Assembly: GCA_947623455.1 (NCBI GenBank)
Contig: OX392533.1
Coordinates: forward strand, 35,260,729-35,324,728
Reading direction: 5' to 3'
Origin: Mimachlamys varia
Lineage: Eukaryota; Mollusca; Bivalvia; Pectinida; Pectinidae
DNA: 64,000 nucleotides
Below, piece by piece: positions 13,000 through 24,900 of the stretch. A program made the position numbers and the translations under genes. The first letter of the stretch is position 1. Every line of letters begins with the position of its first letter. Below the pieces are notes generated by a model. It worked only from the letters and a program-made list of their open reading frames with translations. It did no database searches and had not been told where the DNA came from.

Positions 13000-15900
13000 G
13001 CAAGTATATGTTTAATGAAATGCATTTTATCTCATAAGAAACACTTCCTGAAAAATCAAAGTACTGAAACGACTGTAGCGTTAAAACTAGAGCTTTTTAT
13101 CAAGATTTTATATAAGGATTGTACCTCATTTTGGCTGCGTATACGGTAGTATGCCCGCAGTTGGCAACGAACATATTCTATGGTGCGCGTTAGCGCTCTA
13201 TAGCGAATATGTTCGTTGCCAACTGCGGGCATACTACCGTATACGCAGTCAAAATGAGGTACAATCCTTATATTTACACCATTATTAATTTCCAAGTGCT
13301 ATACGAAGAAAAAAGCATTCGAAGCGGGTTGCTAAGATGGTAACTACGACGGCCGTGGTTGCTAAGATAATATAGTCCCATTGGATTTCATCAATATATT
13401 GGTAGATTTAGAAAATACACTGTGAACAACACTATTTTTCTTCATAACATCATATGTAAATTTGGTATTAAATAATATTTCTAGCAAGTCGAATTTATTT
13501 CTTTATTTATAACGGTCGTTATGTACACGCATTGACACAGTGATCTGGTTGTGACGCGGTCCGACGTCAGACGTCACAACTGCAGGGCGCCGCCATGTTT
13601 GCGTTACCGCCAAATAATTTCGAAATCGCATCATTTGGAATCAAAAGTTTGCTAGAAACTATTTATTTTTTAATCAAAAGAAATTGATTCCATATATGTT
13701 ACATGTTTCAAAATATTGTAGGAACCAAACAATGGCCGACAGCGAATACTTATTTTTCTGAAGCGTGAACGACGCCATATTTGAACAAATATCAATCCGC
13801 CGAGCCTTATTTCACTGCGTATTCGGTAATATATTCGCAGTCAGAGTTTGCTAAGCACAAGAAGGGAGAGGTGTAAATATAATTGATTGTGTCAGCTTAC
13901 GGATTTTAACTTACGGGTGTTATTATGGCTATTTTAGTTGTATGCGTCGATTATCAATCCTTCAAAATATGACATTTAAAAAAAAAATTCCTTGCAAATT
14001 TACGCGAAAATCTACCTCGCGCAACGCAAAGGATTGTTAATATTTCAATTCAGGAATGTGTGATTTCGAAATTACAATCAATGCTATTTATTTAACCTCT
14101 GAAATAACACTATTTTTATAAAATTTACCACACAAGAAAACAAATGGATAACATTTATTTTTGTATGTGAATGCGTTGCGTAATACCTCAAAACACGAAA
14201 AGGTTTAACTTCCTATCTTCGTTATTTCGTTATCGGTGCGATCGTGAAAAATAAACTTCGATTTATCCTAGTACAATGTACATAAATAATTGTATTGGAA
14301 TAAAGCTGTTTCAAATGTTTGGTATGAAAATATGGCCTGAATTGACGAAATAAAATGTGATATTTGAGTTCGAGATAACGAGATTCAACTGTTCTTACAA
14401 AGATATGATAAACCTTACAATTGTTACCGACTTGTTTTTTGATACACAGGTGAGAATTTTTTTATAAAGGTTTCAGATAGCATTTTTGCAATGCTGTAAT
14501 ACCCCAGTACTTTTATTAGCACAGTGTAATTGTTTGTAAATTCGAACCACAATGCACCTGCTGTTAACCGCTGCATGATCGCTAGACATGACTAATGTAG
14601 GAACACTGCAGATACACCAACATACCCTTTTTATAGCTCACATACAAGCTTGCGCGCTAACACGACACACTTGGAGGCACATGGTTAGGTAAACCCGATT
14701 GAGCAAATCATGATACATGGTTGTATTATTGGTGGTCGTGTGCTACAGTAGGTGCGCACTTGCCTCTTCATCGAGGCGGCGGGGTTCGATCCCCCCATCG
14801 GATGAGGAAAGGTTGAATTCACATGCCCGACCATCGAGGTCTTCTGATGGTACTCCGGCTTCCCCACACAGTAAGACTTGTGCGCTTCCATCCGGGCCAG
14901 CAAGAGTGATTAAAGGCCCAATATACGTAACTTTCGGCAAAACATGAAGCGAAAATCAAGCTTAATAACTTATTATATTTATAGATTTAGTAAATATTAA
15001 GTGATATCAGCAATTTCAAGATGAATTCTTGCGTGGTAACCGGTACAGCAGCAGTTGACACTCAGTATTTGTAAACACGCGTCCATTTTGAACGGTCTTC
15101 TACCTTCGGCTTGTTGTTGAAGTGGGCAACACTTGAATTATTTTCAATTCTTTGTAATTTTCTGTCAAGAGTTTCTTGTTAGTTACCGCTCACGTTTACT
15201 TCGTTTTAGACTTATTTTTGCATGGTAATCAATTGGGTTTTTGTTTTAATAATTTTTCAGAATCCCGAAAAAAATTCTGAAGTTACGTACATGTATATTG
15301 AGCCTTTCATATAAATTGAAATAACTATGTACATAGTTCTTGAAAAAATAAAATAAGTATTTAATTTTTAATACATGTATTCATTTTGTTAACCCTTTTA
15401 TATCTTCCAGGCTGTGGTACCGTTCCAGCAGATATCGTGTTTTTACTTGACGCATCCGGGAGTGTAGGATCTTCGAATTTCCAGAAACAAAAAGCTTTTG
15501 TAGCGAAATTCGCAAACTCGTTTGATATTGGGCCACATAATGTGCAAGTTGGCGTCACCACGTTCTCTTCGAATACTCACAACCAGTTTAACATGAATAA
15601 GTATTCGAGCAAGGGAGCATTGGTGAACGCTATCAACGGCATCCCGTACCAGTCGGGGAGCACCATGACCAGTCAAGCGTTGACGTACGTCACCCAGAAC
15701 AGCTTTACCCATGCGGCTGGAGACAGGGACCACGTGGCCAACATTCTGATCGTGATGACCGATGGTCAGTCCAATAACAAGCCCGCCACAATCGCTGCCG
15801 CCACTAAACTTCACGGCACCAACGTCAAGACGTTCGCCATTGGAATCGGTAGCGGGATTGATCACGGCGAATTAGGACACATCGCGTCCGACGGCAGCCA

Positions 15901-18900
15901 TGTTTTTACTGTTTCTAACTTTGATGCCCTCACCACCCTGCAGGCCGAACTCAAGAAGACCGCGTGTGAGAGTAAGTATTGGTGCTTTGTTTTAAATATT
16001 GGTGCTTTGTTTTAAGAGTAAGTATTGGTGCATTGTTTTAGGACTAAGTATTGGTGTTTTGTTTTAAGAGTAAGTATTGGTGCTTTGTTTAAAGAATAAA
16101 TATTGTGCTTTGTTTTGAGAGTAAGTATTGTGTTTTGTTTTAAAAGTAAGTATTGTGTTTTGTTTTAAGAGTAAGTATTGGTGCTTTGTTTTAAGAGGAA
16201 GATATTGGTGCTTTGTTTTAAGAGAAAGAATTGGTGCTTTGATTTAAGGGTAATTATTTGTGCTTTGTTTTAAGAGTAAGTATTGGTGCTTTGTTTCAAG
16301 AGTAAGTATAGTAACTATTGGTGCTTTGGTTTAAGAGTAAGTATTGTTGCTTTGGTTTAAGAGTAAGTATTGTTGCTTTGTTTTAAGAGTAAGTATTGGT
16401 GCTTTCTTTCAAGAGTAAGTATTGGTGCTTTGTTTTAAGAGTAAGTATTGGTGCTTTCTTTCAAGAGTAAGTATTGGTGCTGTTTTTTAAGAGTTAGTAT
16501 AGTAACTATTGGTGCTTTGTTTTAAGAGTAAATATTGGCGCTTTGTTTAAAGAGAAAATATTGGCGCTTTGTTTAAAGAGAAAATATTGGTGCTTTGTTT
16601 TAAGAGTAAATATTGGTGCTTTGTTTTAAGAGTAAATATTGGTGCTTTGTTTAAAGAGAAAATATTGGTGCTTTGTTTTAAGAGTAAATATTGGTGCTTT
16701 GTTTTAAGAGTAAATATTGGTGCTTTGATTAAAGGGAAATATTGGTGCTTTGTTTTAAGAGTAAGTATTGGTGTTGTTTTTAAGAGTAAGTATTGGTGCT
16801 TTGTTATAAGAGTAAATATTGATGCTTTGTTTTAAGAGTAAGTATTGGTGCTTTGTTTTAAGAGTAAATATTGGCGCTTTGTTTAAAGAGAAAATATTGG
16901 CGCTTTGTTTAAAGAGAAAATATTGGCGCTTTGTTTTAAGAGTAAATATTGGTGCTTTGTTTTAAGAGTAAATATTGGTGCTTTGTTTAAAGAGAAAATA
17001 TTGGTGCTTTGTTTTAAGAGTAAATATTGGTGCTTTGTTTTAAGAGTAAATATTGGTGCTTTGATTAAAGAGAAAATATTGGTGCTTTGTTTTAAGTGTA
17101 AGTATTGGTGTTGTTTTTAAGAGTAAGTATTGATGCTTTGTTTTAAGAGTAAGTATTGGTGCTTTGTTTTAAGAGTAAGTATTGGTGCTTTGTTTTAAGA
17201 GTAAATATTGGTGCTTTGTTTTAAGAGAAAGTATTGGTGCTTTGTTTTAAAAGTAAGTATGTGTGCTTTGCTTTAAGAGTAAATATTGATGCTGTTTTTA
17301 AAAAGTTAGTATTGGTGTTTTGTTTTAAGTGTAAGTATTGGTGCTGTTTTTCAAGAGTAAATATTGGTGCTGTTTTTAAAAAGTTAGTATTTGTGCTTTC
17401 TTTTAAGAGTAAGTATTGGTTCTGTTTTTTAAGAGTTAGTATTTGCGCTTTGTTTTAAGTGTAAGTATTGGTTCTGTTTTTCAAGAGTAAATATTGGTGC
17501 TGTTTTTAAAATGGTGTTTTGTTTTAAGTGTAAATATTGGTGCTGTTTTTAAAAAGTTAGTATTTGTGCTTTCTTTTAAGAGTAAGTATTGGTTCTGTTT
17601 TTAAAAAGTTAGTATTTGTGCTTTCTTTTAAGAGTAAGTATTGGTGCTTTGTTTTAAGGGTAAGTATTAGTGCTTTGTTTTAAGAGTTAGTATTGGTGCT
17701 TTGTTTTAAGAGTAAGCGTTTGTGCATTGTTTTAAGAGCTTTGTTTTAAGAGTAAGTATTGGTGCTTTGTTTTAAAAGTAAGTATTTGTTCTTTGTTTTA
17801 AGAGTAAGTATTGGTGCTTTGTTTTAAAAGTAAGTATTGGTGCCTTGTTTTTCCCTCAATGTATCATATGGTGTGCTACATTTTTCTGTCCATCCGTCAT
17901 TTCATTCTTCTGAAAGAACATAATGACGGCAAACAAGATATTCATTAAGACAAATTCTTAGTTTGAAAGTTATCAAACCTGAAGTTCAGGGTCATTAGAT
18001 CACTAAGGAAAGTAAGCTAAGAAATAGATAAAAAAATTGAATTATATGATAATACCAATCGTTAATTATTGTTTACCAAAAATATCAAATGTCCCACGAT
18101 TGCTTATAGTAAAAGGTCAAAGGTTAAAGGTCATGATCACAAACGTCTTAATGTACGATGCATAAATGATATATTGAAATTATTCATCTAATTATTACAA
18201 TAAAATTTACAAAACGAATCAGCATTCATTAATGAGGATGTATTCTTTGCTAAAAAGAAATCTGGTTTAATGATAATTAAAAAAAAAAAACACTGACGAA
18301 ATATCAGACGAGTGGTCGGGTGGGGTACAGGATAGCGCACAGGTTTGATTCCCCGACTGGACGTGAATAGAGAGGAGTCAATTGCCGGACCACGTGGGGT
18401 TTTCTCTGGGTTTTCCGGTTTCCTCCCAGAATAAGACCCCTCACGCGCTAACATATGGGCCAAAATAAAAAATTAAATTGCGTTGAGGTGAACTTGAACG
18501 TTCAACACTAACGCGAATGGTCCAAGCGTTCACTACGCTAGAAACCTGTTTTCAATACTTAGTTTCAGTTTTTTTTGGCAATGGCACAAGGATCCTTAAA
18601 TACTTGCCCCTCGCGACAATTGCATACCGCTAAGTTTAATCTATTTACAGTACATAAGCTCCAGCGAGACGAGAACGTAGGCCGTACTACGAAACAGGAA
18701 ACAGATATGATAAAGATACGTGGGTAGGGCTATGTCTCAGGTCAAAGGTCAGCTGAAATAGAAAGGCCTACCTAAGGAACACGACATATGGTGCCGTAGG
18801 TGTTTAGATTATGTCACGTTACGTACCTGTCTAAAGAAAACAGGAAAGCTATAGGCATTGTTTGATAAGAAATGTATTTACGAATAGTTAAAATGGTGAC

Positions 18901-21900
18901 GTGTTGGTTTTATATAAAATTTCGAATGAAACATCCGGGCTTGTCTTCATGAAACCGTTCTCGTGCTCAAGCTTTATTTTGTGTTCAAGTTAAATTACTT
19001 TTTCTGTTGATTAATTAATAATACAATCATATTTTGTCATTGTATTTGATGAAAACGGACAAAGGCCCAGATGTTTAAAAGACGGATAGTTTAATCGTTA
19101 TTTATCGACATTTTCGATCTTTAAGATCTTGTCAATATGCAAAGTGAAATATGACAGTTTTGTATATAATTTATATTTTCTCTCGGAAATTCTGTGTATC
19201 AAAAAGATTACAGCTTATTCAAAGTTTGTAGTTAAACAATGTACAAATATTGAAATTGGAGCTAATCATCCACTTAAGCTAATTGCTGATTAATCTAATT
19301 GCTGATCACATTGAGTTTATCATTGATCAAATAAGACACTTATTAAACTGATCAGTGATTTATTTGATCAGTGATAGAGTCAATCGAATATTAATTTTTT
19401 TCACTAATTAAGCCAATCACTAATTTAGCCAATCATGGAATAATCTTATCACTGACTAAGCTCAATACTGATTAAGCTAAGCACTTATTAAGCTAATCAC
19501 TCATTAAGCTAAGCACTTATCAGGCTAATCGCATTTTGAATACTTGGACCCATACGTACTATTTTATTAATGTTTTTAAGTGGAGAGAGGCAATGGTCTT
19601 TTCTGATGTTTTCTGGGTGGTCATTACAGTTCCTATCTTTTCACATCGGCTGTAAATAGAATACATCAATATCAGTGACATAACATAATATCTTAAATAA
19701 AAAGTAACCGAACTCCAAGTGTGTTTTATTTCTTTTATATAAAAAATGAATCAGCCTAAAAATATTTTTTTTTTTTTGCTTAAAGGACACTCTACTCTCA
19801 CAATTGTTATCATAACTTTGATAAATCAAATTATAAACTATACATCGTTGATTTTCTATGAAAAAAATATTTTAAAGAGGACATACATGAAAATAACCGA
19901 GAACATTGTTCTGAACGAAAAAAAAAGAGAGAAATAATGAAAACAACTTTCCGGAATTACCAAATCTTGCAAGGCATTCAAAATTGTGAATTGATATGCA
20001 TATGAAAACTCTTCCACAGAAATAGGTAACTACGCAGCTCATTTAAAAGATTGCAAAAAACAAAACAAAACAAAACAATCCCCCCCCCCCCCAAAAAAAA
20101 AAAAACAGAAACAAAAAATAAATATGATTAAAAAAATGGACATTTGTTTATAAAGTTTCTCAGAGGCCATCCTTCCAATCAAGGTGAAGTGTATAAGGCC
20201 CCGTTGCAACGAACATCATTTGGAAGACATTCATGTTGATGTAAATTATAATATTATGCAGTTGATGGTGGCTGGTCCAAATGGGGTTTCTGGAGTCCCT
20301 GTTCCAAGACATGCGAAGGTGGAAGTCACTATCAAGAAAGGACGTGTTCTGACCCACCTCCAGCCAATGGCGGAAAAGACTGTACAGGGCCACACCGTCA
20401 AACGGGCACGTGTAACACACAGCCATGCCCGACCACGCCCCCTCCGACTACAACCACTACAGCGAGGACCACGCCCATCCCTACGACACCATCGCCAGGT
20501 TAGAAACATTATTTATATATTTGAATTTAAACAAATTTTATTGCATGACTATAATACAAAGGGATTAGACGCAAGCTATCACAATTTACTTATGTAATAC
20601 AATTACACATATTGAACAAAAATGATATTGTAAAACTAGCAATGATCTTATTATAATTAACACAAAATATATTTTATACGTGATATCAGAAAAGGAAGAG
20701 ACGATATATGGTAGGAAATGAATCAGAAATTAGAAAGGAAACGAAAAAAGATACCGACAGATGAGTAAGTGTACTACAAACAGAACACAATTCATCTCCA
20801 GCACACAAGCATAGATGTACACATAAGGGGATATTAGCCAGGTGGTATAGGACAAGTAGTTAGCGCCTGATAAGGCAGCTCCTGCGAACTCCTCAGAATT
20901 GTATATAATAGAACTGTATGTGTTAATTGTATTGATTGTATAAGAATTGTATATCTATATACTGTAAAGCGATGTAGAGTGGCTTATTTTAGCTAGATAG
21001 GGCGCTATATCAAATGTTGTACATTATTTTTATCAGTATATGAGTCAACAGATAGGTAGCCGACACAATGGGTTGACACGTATTTACACAAACCTTTTAC
21101 TATTAAAGTTTAGAACATGCTTACAAAAAGCTTGGTTTAATTCACATAATATCGAAGTAGAATAAAAAAATTAATTCGTCGTTAACAGAACAATGTGTTT
21201 TAAAAGTAAGTTTTCCGAGAAAGTTTTCCGAGAATTCGTGGTTACATTGATGGAATATTGTAATTTAGTTGCCCCCCCCCCCCCCCCGCCACCCCCGCAC
21301 CCCCCTCCCTCCCCACCCCCCCCCCCCAAAAAAAAATGGGTATTCACTGTTGAATTAGATAACAGCCATTTTGAACCCCTTAAAATGTGCACTGTTTGTA
21401 ATTTTGAACATCTTTCTATCAAAACAAATATCAAAATAATAAAAGTTTTATTCAAGATTTCAAAATAAATATCCAAAAAAATGCAAATATAAAATTCAAA
21501 AAATGTATAATTCAAAACAAATTTTAATTGTATATGCAATATGAGAGCTTTCGATGTTTTAATCAGGATATTAAGAATACATTTAAAATTAAATATTGAA
21601 TAAAAAAATTGCTTATCAAGTTAATTTGTATCCGTGTACAGGATGTGGAAAAGTACCAGCAGACATAGTCTTCATTCTGGACTCGTCCGGGAGTGTTGGA
21701 TCAGCCAACTACCAAAAAATGTTGACGTTCGTTCAGACCATGGTTCAAGGCTTTACCATTGGGCCAAATGACACAGAAGTGTCTGTCGTGACCTTCAGCA
21801 ATAAGCCTAACCTTGAGTTCCATCTGAACAAATATCACGACAAGCAGTCCATAATCAACGCCATATCAAACGTGCATTACGTTGCTGGTGGGACGAACAC

Positions 21901-24900
21901 TGCAGACGCTCTCAAATACGCCAGGGAGACGAGTTTTACGCCTGCCAATGGCGAGCGACCGAACGCCGCCCAAATAGCTATTGTCATCACCGACGGTATG
22001 TCCAACAGCGCAGGTGCGACGGCCGCCGAGGCTGCACGACTCAGGGCCAAGGGTATCACCGTTTTCTCCGTAGGCGTCGGCTCAGGACCCAAGACCTCCG
22101 AGCTGAATGCCATGGCAACCGATCCGGATAACCAACACGTGTTTGTAGTCACCAATTTCGATGCCTTGAAACAGATTAAAGGGACCCTTGCTCAAAAGGC
22201 ATGCGAAGGTAAATTCTCCGAAATTGTTTTTTGACGAATCCTTTTTAAGATTTGGTATAAATCTTAGAAATGCATATTAGCAATAGAAGTAAGCTTTGTT
22301 GACGCAACTATGGTATATTTGTTTAAAATATCGGTTGAGTTAAATTCATACAATTGTGAATTAAGGTCGCAATTTGAAGGAGGCTCTTTTTATTTATGTT
22401 TTTATATTACAAGCTTGTTTGTATGATTTAACGTATTAACTTTTATTGTTCGATATACTAATAGAAAATGAATATATTTCTTTGTTTTAAATTTTCAGTT
22501 AAAGCGACTTCAACACCAGCCACCCAACCCGCTCCAGGTAAAATCATTGCAGCTTAAGTTCTTATTTATGTACAGTGTATACATGTTTGTCGCTTTCCAT
22601 TGTTTTAGATGAAAGTTCAACGATTCTGTCAGTCATATATACTGTAAACGTCATTTTTATCGATATTCGGGTGGGGAGGGGGGGTAGGGATGAGGGAAGC
22701 GGGGTATAAAAAATGGATTTCTTCTTGCTTCGTTAATACACGTCATTTTATCGGTATTCGGGTAGGGGAGGGGGGAGGGGAAGGTGGGTAGCGAAGTATA
22801 AAAATGAATTGTCTTTCTCTTACTTCATTCATGTATGTATTTAGGACTCAAAGGGGGTGAGCAATCGATATGTATCAGTCTACAGAATTCTTGTGAAGTA
22901 AAGGTTTAAAATTATCTTCATGTCGACGAAAATCTATTTTACGAAAACTTCCCGTTTTATTATTCATGTGGTTGTTGTTTGACAGACTGCGGAGCTCAGG
23001 CTGATATCGTATTCTTGTTGGACTCGTCTGGAAGCGTAGGCAGAAGCAATTTCAACAAAATGCTAAACTTTGTTACAAACGTATCAAATAGCTTCAAGAT
23101 CGGGCCACACGATGTCCAAATAGGCGTGGATACCTTCCAAACCTCCCATAAGACCGAGTTCACACTTGGCCAGCATCTTCAAAAGGCAGATCTGATCGCG
23201 GCTATCAACAAAATTCCATACCACAGCGGTTCAACCCATACTGGCGAGGCCATCCAATATCTCCACAACACTAGCTTCACGACGGCTGCAGGTAGGTCAA
23301 GATCAATTACGGTTCATAATTTACATTTGAGGTCATCCAATATCTCGATAACACTAGCTTCACGACGGTTTTTAGGAAGGTCAAAGTCAATTACGGTTCA
23401 TAATTTACAGGTAAGGCCATCCAATATCTCCATAACACCAGCTTCACGACGGCTGCAGGTATAAGGTCAAGGTCATGCACGGTTATTAATATCTCCGTCT
23501 TGCGAATCTTTCGCTTTTATATTCATTTTTGTGTTATGTATGATTGCATGCTAGTTTTAATGATCGTTCAAAGATACCAATTTCGCACAATACGTGAATA
23601 TCGATGCATGTTTTGACCAATTTTAAGCCATCACCCAAATTGGTAATCAAATATGTATGTTTTTTTCAGAATTGATCAAAACACAGTATTTTCTTTTGAA
23701 TGATGAAAGTAAAATTTCAGTCAATCATTCTTTTTACTCAGAAAAGCAACTGAAGTTACCCGTATCCCTTATATTTAATTGAAGACATACTGTTTTCTTT
23801 ATTCAGTATAAGGCTGAACTTTTAGCAGAGAAATGCCCATGCACATTTTCAAAATAGCCTCCATCAAATTTTTCTTTACCTTATATCATGTTCGTTTATG
23901 TTTCCTGGCTGTTTATAGGACGTAAAGCTATATAAACCAAACTAAACTCTTTATTTCAAAACAGTATCCAATGTCCAAATATGCAATGGGAGAACAGTTA
24001 AATAAAGCTCAGCGTTCCAAAAAGATCCTATGGGCAGGGGCAGACCCAAAAATCATCTCACTGTTTTCAAGTATCAACCAAAAACCGGTATTCACTTAAT
24101 TCTGTTTAGGTCACCGACCAAACGTCCCTAAGATCGCCATTGTGGTGACGGACGGAAACTCCAACAACGCCAGACTGACCGCTGCCCAAGCTGACCTGGC
24201 TCGTAAGGACGGAATCAAGATGTTGGCCATTGGCGTCGGCCATGGCATCAACGACGGGGAACTTAAGGCCATCGCTAGCGACCCCGATAGTCAGTATGTA
24301 TTCAGGGCCGATAACTTTGACGCCCTGGCCAGTATGAAGGGGTCGCTCTCCAGCAAGGCTTGTGAGGGTGAGTACATTTATTTCTGTCTCTGCTATCTAC
24401 GTGTTGAACTTTCACTAGCGGTTTCCGTATTGTATTGAATTTATAAGTTTAAATTGATATGGAGTTAACGCAAAGAATTCTGTCTGTAAGATTTTAAATT
24501 GCACATATTTTTTTTTTTTATTTACTATTTTTTTTTTCAGGTCAATATTTTTTATTTTGAAAGACACAAACATATACAAATAATGTCCTCATATGAGGGC
24601 TATCATTCGCCATACTTAATCCATTCACTTCCTTTTTCATTTAAAAAGTCATGCCATTCGTACATTCATCCATTCTATATAATTCCATACACTCCGGATA
24701 ACTTTTTACAAGATGTATCGAACAGACAAGATTATTTGTATATAAATAGGTCACCGCTATAGATACGTGATTTCTATATACAAGTATTGTTTCTACGTAT
24801 GAAGGCATTACTGACAGGTGATCTTTATAAAACAAAAAGTATGTTTTATAAGAGTAGTTTTAAAATTTGACATGTAAAAAACAGCTTGTCAACGTAATTA

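Larger units (their letters stand above)
17853..20261. other. rest of intron 2
   Basis: Holds a diverged family E stretch (about 17870-18140), a tRNA-like SINE (about 18302-18460), a half copy of the 27.6-kb palindrome sequence (about 18950-18990), a degenerate 16-bp repeat (19262-19540), and adjacent C and A runs near 20081-20110. No coding exon is seen before exon 3. Confidence 0.5.

Noticed and set aside
15386..15410. Possible alternative start (MLTLLYLPG) directly before vWA1
   Set aside because: It reads through the acceptor of exon 2 and the polypyrimidine tract; exon 1 supplies a proper signal peptide in matching phase.
16569..17458. Open frames with repeats such as SKYWCFVLRVN
   Set aside because: They lie inside the 27-bp intronic minisatellite and have no start context, domain or splice support.
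20184..20597. 137-codon frame over exon 3
   Set aside because: It is the wrong frame; the TSP1 domain is in another frame and is bounded by good splice sites.
24527..24560. Strong-looking acceptor with long T tract and CAG at 24539
   Set aside because: No coding frame follows in the needed phase and exon 8 joins correctly to exon 7.
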